Made by a program: the position numbers and the translations under genes. DNA of 64,000 bases from Porphyra umbilicalis (Eukaryota; Rhodophyta; Bangiophyceae; Bangiales; Bangiaceae). Below the pieces are notes generated by a model. It was not told the DNA's origin. It searched no databases and saw nothing but the letters and a program-made list of their open reading frames with translations. Shown piece by piece: positions 52,433 through 64,000 of the stretch; the stretch's first letter is position 1; every line of letters begins with the position of its first letter. The DNA is taken from the NCBI GenBank assembly GCA_002049455.2, contig KV918809.1, forward strand, positions 248,001-312,000, given 5' to 3'.

Positions 52433-54086
52433 ATGTCATCCAACTCTGGTATTCAACCAATTTTGAGGGCGGCTCGTGAGGCGGCCGGCCTCGGTGCTGG
52501 CCGATCCTCATCATCGTCGGAAGAGGAGGACAGCGGGTCTGGATCCCACGGTCGGGCGCCTGGGGCGCGTCCCGAGACGGCGAATGCGGAGCACCAACAG
52601 CTGACTCCGGCCGACGATGACGTGGCGGACGTCGGTGCCTCCTCGGCAGATGCTTGTTCTATTCGTGGGTACCGCCGACGCTTCGCCGACGATGGCCAAA
52701 ACTTCGGCTCAAGCGAGGCCAATGTCCGTGAATGTGCCGCGAGCCGAAACGTGCCAGCTCCATTCCGGTCCCAGATCTGCACCTGCTCCGCTGCCAACGC
52801 GAAGCGATGCACACTCAATGCGCAGTAAGTTTTGGATGGGTTGGCCTTTTTTGTCTTGTGGTGCACTTCTTTGGTGAGCATGCATGGCCCAACAAGATTA
52901 TGACTCGAAGTTCTGTCTCCTTGTGTGTCGTGGCGCCATAATAATTTACTCAGTTGCCACTTGTGTCTGCAAAAGGGCCATCTTCCTCATACTCTGTCGC
53001 TGTCGAAGGCTTTTGATCTGTCTTTTTACCCCAAAAGGAAAGTTGTCGGTGCGCCGAAAGAAGGGTGTCCGGTGGTGTGCGGAATCGATGGTGTGCGCCA
53101 AAACTACCGACGCACACCTTACCCAAGTAGAAGCGGCCGCTTTGCGATCGGCGACGGCGGCTGCTGACAAGGCGCAGACTGAGGTCGCTCGCCGTCGAGA
53201 TGCTCTGAAATCGGACGTTTCGGAGCAACCAGATGTGGCTCGCGGTGCCTTTATGGCTCGGGCAGCCGCAGCGCTGTCGGGTCCCAACGCTCGCGCTGCA
53301 ATGGTGCGCAATCGGCGCGCAGCAGTCTGCCACTCGTCGTTCGCGACTGGCCTGTCAGCGGGGATGCCACATGACGTGGCGCTTTTCTACGCCGGGGCGA
53401 GCCAAGCAGGGGTTGACTTCGGTGATTCGTTCAGTGGGGAGGCCCCCAACTCCACTATTGTGCGTCGAGCAGTTCGTCAGCGCTTGGCGGAAGCCGCCGC
53501 GGAGAAGCGGATCGCGTAAGTTGCCAGGATTGAGGATCGACTCGGTAGTGTAGGTGGGGCCAGCTCGTCCATCCGAGTGTAAGTTTCGGTTTCTTTTCTG
53601 TCTGGTGTGCGTTTTGTCGCGCCATGTGCTATTCTTGGCGCGTTGTGCAATCTCTAAGCCGGTATGTGACTTGCCATTCTAACTTTGCTGTCGATCAGTG
53701 GTGTTCGTGGTCCTACCCATGATGGCCTGCTGTTCGATTGCACAATCCTCAGGCAGGCACTGTACGCTGGGGAAAGCACCCCGCCGCCCACTCCGTCGGC
53801 AAATGCCGCCGCCGCTGCCGGGCCTGCCGTCCCAGGTGGCGCCGAATCGGTCGCCGACGGGTCATGCGAGGCTGGCTTTCGCAAGCTGGGAGCGGCTGCT
53901 GTAGCTGAGGACTTGGCCTCGTTTTCTTTCGGGCATGAGGAGAACGCAGAGCGTGCTTTTTTTTTTGGAGAAGGCCCGTCGCGGTATGGCGGCCGGTTTC
54001 TTGCGTGGCCACACCGTGTGTGGGTCGACCGTGAGGGCGATGGAGGTGATTTTGTTGATTTTGTCCAAGTGGGGCGACCAAGGTGA
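52433..54086 (+). CDS. Multi-exon gene convergent with a Tc1/IS630-type transposase, product unknown
   Basis: Proposed exons are 52433-52824, 52976-53515 and 53699-54086. Donors GTAAGT (twice) and AG acceptors keep phase, and the total is 439 residues. The first acceptor could instead be at 53009. The N-terminus (MSSNSGIQPILRAAREAAGL) is followed by a Ser/Glu-rich acidic stretch. The middle is Ala-rich and helical (QVEAAALRSATAAADKAQTE). The third exon starts GVRGPTHDGLLFDCTILRQA and ends in HRVWVDREGDGGDFVDFVQV. No known family is recognised. Its 3' end faces the transposase at 54225, the same layout as in the two better-defined transposons, so it may be that element's second gene. It lacks their clear Cys cluster. 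Confidence 0.55.
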
Positions 54087-54224
54087 GCAACATCCAGATG
54101 TGCCGTCCCTCCCGCTGGGACTGCGTGATTTGTTGTTGTCGTGGGTCACGTCCCACGGTCGCTAGTGTATTGCTGTCATACCCATCATTCATGCTATGCG
54201 TCTGGTGACAACATTTGAGCCGTT

Positions 54225-55250
54225 TTACTCACGTACGTCAGGCAGAGATGCAAGCAGACCCTCCCACGGTCCACCCGGCCCGCACAGCTCCGGAACATTT
54301 CGCACAGCCTCTAGCAAGCTGTGGTAAAAATGAGACGCTATATTGGGCACTGTCAGCTTGGTGAGGGCCACCGGGTGTAGGAGCGCTTCAGGTAAACAGG
54401 GATACGAGTGGTGATGCGACTTCAGTTGGTGTGAACACTCCCTGAACACCTCCTCGATAGGTTGGAACTCGGGGCTGTACGGGGGAAGCCGCAGAGGAAA
54501 GATGCCATTGGCGCCGATGAAAGCGTCCGCCTCCGCCCAGTGGATGGGCGCATTGTCGTGAAGTAGAACACACAGGTCGGGTTGCAACACCCAAGGTAGA
54601 CCAAATAGAAACCAGTTAATTGTCGGCAGCAGCCCGTTGAGGAACAGAATACAATCTTCAGCGTTTCGAGACGGTGGAGATAGGGTAGTCACCGAGTGCA
54701 GAACCCCGCTTGTGTAGGAAATCGCCATCATGGTGGATGTTCTTAGCATTGCCCGTCGGTCACGCGACTGGCACTTGCAGCGAACGCCACGCAGCCACCG
54801 ACCCCTCTGACGCCGCAAATCCCCACCGTCCTTGTGCGTCTCGTCGGCCGAAACTATGCACCTTGGAGGAACCGCCCAGAGTAGTATGGCGAATGCCTCT
54901 CGTCTTGCTTGGTCTGGCTCACGACACATTCGGTAGAGCTGCTTGTCCGAACAGCCCGCCGCCCGCACCACTCGGTCGAGGGTGGCGATGAAGCAATTGT
55001 ACGCGTCGCGGTAACCTGTCAAAATTGATGGAAACAAAAAGACGTCCTTCATTCCTCCTAACAACTGCTCCGGGTCCGACATCACAACAACGGTCACAGC
55101 TTGGACGAAATGCTCATCGAAGAGAACATTGTCGGAGTGACGCTTCCGGATGTCCGGGTCAGGCCACCACTATCCCGTGTCCTTGTACGCCTTACTCCAT
55201 GCTGCCACCGTGCTCAGGCCGCAAAGTAGGCGCTTGGCCGTCGTCGTCTT
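54225..55250 (-). pseudogene. Third Tc1/IS630-type transposase, interrupted near its N-terminus
   Basis: The main frame (55097 to 54225) holds the catalytic domain: first Asp in IVSADETHKDGG, second in VLLHDNAPIHW, Glu in LPPYSPEFQPIEEVF, again 33 residues apart. In the same frame upstream lie the DNA-binding residues KRLLCGLSTVAAWSKAYKD and WWPDPDIRKRHSDNVLF, separated by a TAG at 55172-55170. That region aligns with CSLATAHEWWANFRRHGFPW of the transposase at 24712. The start could not be fixed. No clear inverted ends were found for a surrounding element. Confidence 0.7.
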
Positions 55251-58200
55251 GCTCTCGCTCTCAAAGAGGACCCATGATACCACCAACAAACGCGCCGTGT
55301 CGTCGAACGTGATGACAAACAGCACCAGACGGGTGCTTGGTGCACACACACGGGCACCAAGCTCGGTTCGAAGGCCCCTACTGCGTCTTGTCCTGCACTA
55401 GTGACGCAGGCGCATGGAAAGTAGCCCCTCAGTATCATTTGAAGACGGCTATCGGTCCGTCACTTGTCGCAGGCCGTTTGAACTGTGTGGACAGGAATGG
55501 CCGGTACTCATGCACCATCGCAATCAATGTCATGCAAAGCTTATGTAATGGCACGATGCCGGGTCAGAGGAGTTCGCTTGCATCGCCAAGGTCGAGTAGA
55601 GTCTTGTACGGGCGCCAAGTGGACCCCACGGCGGGCTCCTGAAGAACCTTCTAGCACAGTGTTGGCGCGCAATCGCCCACTCTCAGCGGTGCTGCTAGCC
55701 GCACCACCTCAGCCCCAGAAAACATTCGGACGAATGCCGCCAGAGCTGCCTGCCCGGCGACCTCCAAGACCCTCAGGCGCCCCACGCAGAGCCTGAAGGG
55801 GCCAGAGGCCGCGACACGGGGCACGTGATGAAGCGTGTCGTCGATGATCTCGCGCGGCCGGTTTTCTTCAGGCGTCATGCGCGGTACACCCGTGAAAGGA
55901 TACGGGGAGGGGAGGCCTTGAATATGCTACCAGATGCGCCCAGTTGTCAGAAACCGGAGGCTTAGTCACGTAAGGTCCGCGCCACATGCAGTCCCACACG
56001 TGGCGTGCTCCACTGTAGGCAGGCTCTCCGCTGCTGCTAGTGCGTCGTAGGATCCTGCTACGGCGCCTCGGGCTTCAAGACAAAGACGGCGACCCGGGAC
56101 AACGAAGGTAGCGATAGCGCGTCAGTAGCGCCTTCGTGGGTGGAAACGGCCCTGTGTCCGTGCGTCGCTGGCGGTGACCGGCCGTCTCGTAGGTGCGGCG
56201 TTGGGAGCAAGCTATCACACCGCTGGCTGCCGCCCAACCCCAGATGAAAGCTCTGCGGCGCGGGCCCTGTTGGACTATTAGTTTGAACTCCTCAGGACCA
56301 TTCACACCGGTATTGTGGCTGTAGCTGAGTGGTACAATTTTCGAATCCCGACAGGCCCGTCTTTGATTGAGTGAGCGCAAGGCAGGTGCAGCTACTCCGG
56401 GGTGTGGCCGACAGCTAACCGCCGCACCACGCTGCACAATGTCTCTGGGCTCATAGCTGCCCTTCTGACGCCGACAGCCAAAAGTCCATCCACCCGGCTG
56501 CTCGCCACGTCACGCCTTGGCGGCGCGGTCGCGGACGTAAGCGAGTGTGAAGCCCAATTCCTGGTTTCGGGCGTCGCTCACGGCCACAGTACCGGCGACC
56601 ACGGAAGCGGCTCGAATCAAAGACACGCCGTCGCTTGTATCCATCCGTGGGGGAAATGATTCGTACCGTACCGCAGCCAACCCGGCGGCCGTCACCGTGA
56701 CAGCCACGCAAGTGCCCATGCGGGGCCACTATTAATAAGATCGTACAGCGGCGGCGGTGGCGGCATGCGAGCTCTTCTGGCGTGCGGCCGGTGCAGCTAC
56801 CCCCTGTCAGGCGAGAGCCTTGCCATAACCACCTCGGTTTCGGACAGGCTCACGACAAAAGTCGCTAATTTTGTAGCGGTAGCGGGGCTAGCTTCTTAAT
56901 CATTACGTTTGACGCGTCAAAGCACTATGCTTACCGTGCCCGGCTGACACTACCGCTGCAGACTCGAAAAAGCGCCAATGCGCTTTCAGCGTCAGCGGTA
57001 CCTGATGACAGAATGGCCAAGAAATCGATCTCGTCATGATGATGCGGCGTGGAGACTCAAGTGACGTCACATATTAGCATTCTGGTTCAGCTCTTGCGAT
57101 ACCAGCACTATCAGTGGCACACCCGGAGCAAGCAGATAGACTGCAGTGGGGCGCGCACACTTAAAGAACCAAAATAGTGCGCCGCGGCTGCACACTCAGA
57201 AGCGGCGTCGACCTCAGGAGAGCGACGAGCGCACCAGATGAGGTGTCACTCGCGGCGGGCTCGCTGCCAGGTAACGGCTGCGTGACATGCGCGGCTGACG
57301 CATGCGGGGGTGCGCTGCATGCGCATACCAGTGAAGCCGGTGCCTAGCTGTGCGGCCAGTCAGACACTTGGGGAGTCGCACCATCCACCACCGACGTGAA
57401 GGCAAGCCGCGGTGCCCACTGGCAGTTGGCTAGCCGGGAAGGGACTTCAGTCGCATCTGACACGGCTCGTGGCATAGTGGCCGCTTCCGCGAGCTCTCCT
57501 CTCATCAGGTAGGTGCAAGTGCGGCCTGGAGCTGGCGGACAGGCGGGAGCGACAGTACAGAGTCACGTGGCGCCCGAAATGTTCTCCACCTTCAGCAGTT
57601 GGTGGCTGGCTAAATTCTCTGAGTGGCACTCCGTGGCGGCATAAGCGCGGCGCATAGCCGCGCCGTCCGGCGGGGGGCGACCCAGGCTCGCCCATCTGCC
57701 GGACAGGTCCATTTGATTTCGAAAAGGAGGCTCTCGCCTGAATGGTATTGGCAGGACAGTTGAGGCGCAGCTGGGAGGGGAGAGAAGACACTCGCCGTGC
57801 CCTGATATAACCGGCATTGGCCGATGTGCCGGGAGGTCACGTGGAGGCAAGTGCCGCGCCCTTTTGATTTGCTGAAAGCCTGTGGCGTCCTGACGGCGGC
57901 GAATAAAGCCAGGAGAACCCAACTGTGGCGTTCGTTTGAAGCACACGCGACAATGCTGGCGCCCGATGAGGCATGATGGAAGGTAAAGGGCAAGACAGTG
58001 CGATCCACAAGGTCACAGCGGGCCGCAAAATGAAAAGCCGGCCACGTTCCGGTGTGTGTGGCAGTCGGACCAGCTGGAAAGACAGCCGGCCAGTTTAAGG
58101 ATGCCACGCTGGCACAAGAAGCCGTTTTCTACACCACGTGCACGCAGATCGCTTCCTAAGGTCGGGTTATTATCGCCGCGCGCTCCATTAGCTGCTCCAC

Positions 58201-58689
58201 CTTTGTATCGTGGCAAGGGCGGCAGAGCGCCGACGCCTACTGCGCAGCCTTTTCATCCGAAAGCTGAGCGTGTCATCGAGTGCTGACGTACACAGTCGCC
58301 TTAATATTCGCTTCAGCCTCTTCCTAAAGCACGTGTGACAGGCCGGGAGAGGCCAGTACCGAGAAAAAGGTAGCGACCGCTGTGGCTGACAGCGTCTCCG
58401 CTAGCATAGTGAAGAAGGGCTCGCATTCTACATCGCCGGAGGTGTGGCCACCGATCGATCCTGCTGCGAACAGCCGCAAGAGCGGAGAGCGCGCGGCACC
58501 CTGGTAGCGAACAATGTGACCAGCTTGGTCACCGAGGCGGGATCGCAATGTCTAAGCACGGTGAAAGCAGCCAATCGGGACGTCAGCGAGGGCCACGCAC
58601 CGCTGGTTGGCAGTTGATTAAAAGACGGGGGTACTTGCTTGAGGCATAAGGATCGCCTGGCGGTGGGCAACGGCGGCTGAGCAACGAAT
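55251..58689. other. Region without a supported gene
   Basis: About 3.4 kb of mixed composition. Many small frames exist on both strands, none with a domain or a plausible intron pattern. The right end of the third Tc1/IS630-type element may lie in its first part but I could not locate it. Confidence 0.4.
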
Positions 58690-61600
58690 GGCAGGGCCCG
58701 GAGGCGGGCCACCTTCCCCGCCCGCCTTTGCCATGCGCGAGCACCCGCGCGGCTGCCCTACACGCGGCAGAGCCGGCATTGACACCTCTGACGCCCTGGT
58801 CGTACGTATGACATTCTGCCGCTGGTGGGGCGTGGCATGCATGGCGTGCGAGTGCGATAAGGGACAGCACCAACTTGCTCCCGCGCGGCGCACGACGGCT
58901 GCAAACGTATCGCTGCATCCCCAAGAGACATTCCCGCGCGATGGCGCGGCGCGCAGAGCCCCGGGGAAGCCACTGGAGCAGCAAACAGGTGCGATAGTTT
59001 GCGATAGTTTGCGATAGTTGGTAATAATTGGGATGGCAGTGCCCCGAGGCGGGCCACCTTCCCCGCCCGCCTGTGCCATGCGCGAGCACCCGCGTCCCTG
59101 CCCGACACGCGGCACAGCCGGCATTGACACCTCTGACACCCTGGATGTAGGTATGACCCTCTGCCGCCGGTGGGGCGTGCCATGCATGGCGTGCCAGTGC
59201 GATAAGGGACAGCACCAACTTGCTCCCGCGCGGCGCACGACGGCTGCAAACGTATTGCTGCATCCCCAAGAGACATTCCCGCGCGATGGCGCGGCGCGCA
59301 GAGCCCCGGGGAAGCCACTGGAGCCGCAAACAGGTGCGATAGTTTGCGATGGTTGGTAATAATTGGGATGGCAGTGCCCCGAGGCGGGCCACCTTCCCCG
59401 CCCGCCTGTGCCATGCGCGAGCACCCGCGTGGCTGCCCGACACGCGGCAGAGCCCGCATTGCCACCTCTGACGCCCTGGATATACGTATGACATTCTGCC
59501 GCCGGTGGGGCGTGCCATGCATGACGTGCCAGTGCGATAAGGGACAGCACCAACTTGCTCCCGCGCGGCGCACGACGGCTTCAAACGTATTGCTGCATCC
59601 CCAAGAGACATTCCCGCGCGATGGCGCGGCGCGCAGAGCCCCGCGGAAGCCACTGGAGCCGCAAACAGGTGCGATAGTTTGCGATAGTTTGCGATAGTTG
59701 GTAATAATTGGGATGGCAGTGCCCCGAGGCGGGCCACCTTCCCCGCCCGCCTGTGCCATGCACAAGCACCCGCGTGGCTGCCCGACACGCGGCAGAGCCC
59801 GCATTGACACCTCTGACGCCCTGGATGTAGGTATGACATTCTGCCGCCGGTGGGGCGTGCCATGCATGGCGTGCGAGTGCGATAAGGGACAGCACCAACT
59901 TGCTCCCGCGCGGCGCACGACGGCTGCAAACGTATCGCTGCATCCCCAAGAGACATTCCCGCGCGATGGCGCGGCGCGCAGAGCCCCGGGGAAGCCACTG
60001 GAGCCGCAAACAGGTGCGATAGTTTGCGATAGTTTGCGATAGTTGGTAATAATTGGGATGGCAGTGCCCCGAGGCGGGCCACCTTCCCCGCCCGCCTGTG
60101 CCATGCGCGAGCACCCGTGTGGCTGCCCGACACGCGGCAGAGCCGGCATTGACACCTCTGACGCCCTGGATATACGTATGACATTCTGCCGCCGGTGGGG
60201 CGTGCCATGCATGGCGTGCGAGTGCGATAAGGGACAGCACCAACTTGCTCCCGCGCGGCGCACGACGGCTGCAAACGTATCGCTGCATCCCCAAGAGACA
60301 TTCCCGCGCGATGGCGCGGCGCGCAGAGCCCCGGGGAAGCCACTGGAGCCGCAAACAGGTGCGATAGTTTGCGATAGTTTGCGATAGTTGGTAATAGTTG
60401 GGATGGCAGTGCCCCGAGGCGGGCCACCTTCCCCGCCCGCCTGTGCCATGCGCGAGCACCCGCGTGGCTGCCCGACACGCGGCAGAGCCCGCAGTGACAC
60501 CTCTGACGCCCTGGATGTACGTATGACATTCTGCCGCCGGTGGGGCGTGGCATGCATGGCGTGCGAGTGCGAAAAGGGACAGCACCAACTTGCTCCCGCG
60601 CGGCGCACGACGGCTGCAAACGTATCGCTGCATCCGCAAGAGACATTCCCGCGCGATGGCGCGGCGCGCAGAGCCCCGCGGAAGCCACTGGAGCCGCAAA
60701 CAGGTGCGATAGTTTGCGATAGTTGGTAATAATTGGGATGGCAGTGCCCCGAGGCGGGCCACCTTCCCCGCCCGCCTGTGCCATGCGCGAGCACCCGCGC
60801 GGCTGCCCGACACGCGGCAGAGCCCGCATTGACACCTCTGACGCCCTGGATGTACGTATGACATTCTGCCGCAGGTGGGGCGTGCCATGCATGGCGTGCG
60901 AGTGCGATAAGGGACAGCACCAACTTGCTCCCGCGCGGCGCACGACGGCTGCAAACGTATTGCTGCATCCCCAAGAGACATTCCCGCGCGATGGCGCGGC
61001 GCGCAGAGCCCCGGGGAAGCCACTGGAGCCGCAAACAGGTGCGATAGTTTGCGATAGTTCGCGATAGTTGGTAATAATTGGGATGGCAGTGCCCCGAGGC
61101 GGGCCACCTTCCCCGCCCGCCTGTGCCATGCGCGAGCACCCGCGTGGCTGCCCGACACTCGGCAGAGCCCGCATTGACACCTCTGACGCCCTGGATGTAC
61201 GTATGACATTCTGCCGCCGGTGGGGCGTGGCATGCATGGCGTGCGAGTGCGAAAAGGGACAGCACCAACTTGCTCCCGCGCGGCGCACGACGGCTGCAAA
61301 CGTATCGCTGCATCCCCAAGAGACATTCCCGCGCGATGGCGCGGCGCGCAGAGCCCCGGGGAAGCCACTGGAGCCGCAAACAGGTGCGATAGTTTGCGAT
61401 AGTTGGTAATAATTGGGATGGCAGTGCCCCGAGGCGGGCCACCTTCCCCGCCCGCCTGTGCCATGCGCGAGCACCCGCGTGGCTGCCCGACACGCGGCGG
61501 AGCCCGCATTGACACCTCTGACGCCCTGGATGTACGTATGACATTCTGCCGCCGGTGGGGCGTGGCATGCATGGCGTGCGAGTGCGATAAGGGACAGCAC

Positions 61601-64000
61601 CAACTTGCTCCCGCGCGGCGCACGACGGCTGCAAACGTATCGCTGCATCCCCAAGAGACATTCCCGCGCGATGGCGCGGCGCGCAGAGCCCCGGGGAAGC
61701 CACTGGAGCCGCAAACAGGTGCGATAGTTTGCGATAGCTGGATATGATTGGGATGGCAGTGCCCCGAGGCGGGCCACCTTCCCCGCCCGCCTGTGCCATG
61801 CACAAGCACCCGCGTGGCTGCCCGACACGCGGAAGAGCCGGCATTGACACCTCTGACGCCCTGGATGTAGGTATGACATTCTGCCGCCGGTGGGGCTTGC
61901 CATGCATGGCGTGCGAGTGCGATAAGGGACAGCACCAACTTGCTCCCGCGCGGCGCACGACGGCTGCAAACGTATCGCTGCATCCCCAAGAGACATTCCC
62001 GCGCGATGGCGCGGCGCGCAGAGCCCCGGGGAAGCCACTGGAGCCGCAAACAGGTGCGATAGTTTGCGATAGTTTGCGATAGTTGGTAATAATTGGGATG
62101 GCAGTGCCCCGAGGCGGGCCACCTTCCCCGCCCGCCTGTGCCATGCGCGAGCACCCGCGTGGCTGCCCGACACGCGGCAGAGCCGGCATTGACACCTCTG
62201 ACGCCCTGGATGTAGGTATGACATTCTGCCGCCGGTGGGGCGTGCCATGCATGGCGTGCGAGTGCGATAAGGGACAGCACCAACTTGCTCCCGGCGCGGC
62301 GCACGACGGCTGCAAACGTATCGCTGCATCCCCAAGAGACATTCCCGCGCGATGGCGCGGCGCGCAGAGCCCCGGGGAAGCCACTGGAGCCGCAAACAGG
62401 TGCGATAGTTTGCGATAGTTTGCGATAGTTGGTAATAATTGGGATGGCAGTGCCCCGAGGCGGGCCACCTTCCCCGCCCGCCTGTGCCATGCGCGAGCAC
62501 CCGCGTGGCTGCCCGACACGCGGCAGAGCCCGCAGTGACACCTCTGACGCCCTGGATGTACGTATGACATTCTGCCGCCGGTGGGGCGTGCATGCATGGC
62601 GTGCGAGTGCGATAAGGGACAGCACCAACTTGCTCCCGCGCGGCGCACGACGGCTGCAAACGTATCGCTGCATCCCCAAGAGACATTCCCGCGCGATGGC
62701 GCGGCGCGCAGAGCCCCGGGGAAGCCACTGGAGCCGCAAACAGGTGCGATAGTTTGCGATAGTTGGTAATAATTGGGATGGCAGTGCCCCGAGGCGGGCC
62801 ACCTTCCCCGCCCGCCTGTGCCATGCGCGAGCACCCGCGGGCTGCCCGACACGCGGCAGAGCCGGCATTGACACCTCTGACGCCCTGGATGTACGTATGA
62901 CATTCTGCCGCCGGTGGGGCGTGCCATGCATGGCGTGCGAGTGCGATAAGGGACAGCACCAACTTGCTCCCGCGCGGCGCACGACGGCTGCAAACGTATT
63001 GCTGCATCCCCAAGAGACATTCCCGCGCGATGGCGCGGCGCGCAGAGCCCCGGGGAAGCCACTGGAGCCGCAAACAGGTGCGATAGTTTGCGATAGTTTG
63101 CGATAGTTGGTAATAATTGGGATGGCAGTGCCCCGAGGCGGGCCACCTTCCCCGCCCGCCTGTGCCATGCGCGAGCACCCGCGTGGCTGCCCGACACGCG
63201 GCAGAGCCGCATTGACACCTCTGACGCCCTGGATGTACGTATGACATTCTGCCGCCGGTGGGGCGTGCCATGCATGGCGTGCGAGTGCGATAAGGGACAG
63301 CACCAACTTGCTCCCGCGCGGCGCACGACGGCTGCAAACGTATCGCTGCATCCCCAAGAGACATTCCCGCGCGATGGCGCGGCGCGCAGAGCCCCGGGGA
63401 AGCCACTGGAGCCGCAAACAGGTGCGATAGTTTGCGATAGTTTGCGATAGTTGGTAATAATTGGGATGGCAGTGCCCCGAGGCGGGCCACCTTCCCCGCC
63501 CGCCTGTGCCATGCGCGAGCACCCGCGTGGCTGCCCGACACGCGGCAGAGCCGGCATTGACACCTCTGACGCCCTGGATGTACGTATGACATTCTGCCGC
63601 CGGTGGGGCGTGCCATGCATGGCGTGCGAGTGCGATAAGGGACAGCACCAACTTGCTCCCGCGCGGCGCACGACGGCTGCAAACGTATCGCTGCATCCCC
63701 AAGAGACATTCCCGCGCGATGGCGCGGCGCGCAGAGCCCCGGGGAAGCCACTGGAGCCGCAAACAGGTGCGATAGTTTGCGATAGTTTGCGATAGTTGGT
63801 AATAATTGGGATGGCAGTGCCCCGAGGCGGGCCACCTTCCCCGCCCGCCTGTGCCATGCGCGAGCACCCGCGTGGCTGCCCGACACGCGGCAGAGCCGGC
63901 ATTGACACCTCTGACGCCCTGGATGTAGTATGACATTCTGCCGCCGGTGGGGCGTGCCATGCATGGCGTGCGAGTGCGATAAGGGACAGCACCAACTTGC
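58690..64000. repeat. 336/345-bp satellite array, at least 15 units, continuing past the window
   Basis: Units start near 59029, 59367, 59711, 60055, 60400, 60736, 61080, 61416, 61751, 62096, 62440, 62776, 63120, 63464 and 63808 (marker GGGATGGCAGTGCCCCGAGG). The first, diverged unit begins near 58690. Lengths are about 336 or 345 bases depending on whether two or three copies of a 9-bp block (TTTGCGATAG region) are present. Units are highly similar, with occasional one-base indels. On the minus strand all three frames are open across most of the array; the plus strand has one frame of about 114 codons per unit. A structural satellite, for example pericentromeric or subtelomeric, is the simplest reading. 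Confidence 0.95.

Noticed and set aside
58583-63995. Minus-strand open frames of up to 1,793 codons as a giant repeat protein
   Set aside because: They cover a satellite with frame-shifting indels and lie in all three frames at once. Kept only as a finding about stop-codon absence.
58690-64000. CRISPR-like or phage-type repeat array
   Set aside because: The units are 336-345 bp with no unique spacers and the context is eukaryotic. It is a satellite.

Overview
The window is eukaryotic nuclear DNA. The host genes are split by GT-AG introns, several transposon families with target-site duplications are present, and a GC-rich satellite fills the last 5.3 kb. One host gene encodes a Ycf20-like (DUF565) thylakoid protein, so the organism is photosynthetic. 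Very GC-rich genes rich in Ala, Arg, Gly and Pro, with C and G runs of up to 26-27 bases, would fit an alga such as a bangiophyte red alga. That placement is inference.

Layout. 0.9-2.65 kb: a GC-rich host-type gene of unknown function. 3.06-3.66 kb: a fragment of a Ty3/gypsy chromovirus. 3.66-23.43 kb: a nested transposon stack. Its base is a PIF/Harbinger-like element with long inverted arms, duplicated in tandem with a period of 2,849 bp. Both copies carry the same two TA-flanked MITEs. Copy 2 is split by a 9,056-bp chromovirus-type LTR retrotransposon (8988-18043). The last inverted arm is split by a 4,201-bp Tc1/IS630-type transposon (19042-23242). 23.65-28.13 kb: a second, decayed Tc1/IS630-type transposon. 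29.36-29.87 kb: a small secreted-protein gene. 32.28-35.63 kb: a host gene with a CBM48-like domain and TPR repeats. 36.23-37.26 kb: a defective Tc1-like element with a MITE inside it, ending about 160 bp before the three-exon ycf20-like gene (37.42-39.12 kb). 39.85-45.52 kb: a second copy of that MITE and three roughly 1-kb elements whose ends carry clusters of short motifs. 45.70-48.51 kb: a CACTA-type transposon. 51.6-55.2 kb: another TA-type MITE, then a third Tc1/IS630-type transposase facing a multi-exon gene. 58.69-64.0 kb: a 336/345-bp satellite that runs off the window.

The most interesting pattern is the two-gene design of the Tc1/IS630-type elements. In three separate cases the transposase converges on a second, intron-containing gene. 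In the two elements whose ends could be defined, that gene encodes a protein with a cysteine-rich cluster near its N-terminus. All three transposases have 33 residues between the second Asp and the Glu, where 34 is usual for Tc1 and IS630. The element at 19042-23242 has both genes open, about 27-bp inverted ends and a TA duplication, and it shares its terminal sequence with two 172-bp MITEs elsewhere in the window.

In the GC-rich host genes the reading frame changes only at long G or C runs. Single gene models there are unreliable, and the frame changes most likely reflect run-length errors in the sequence.
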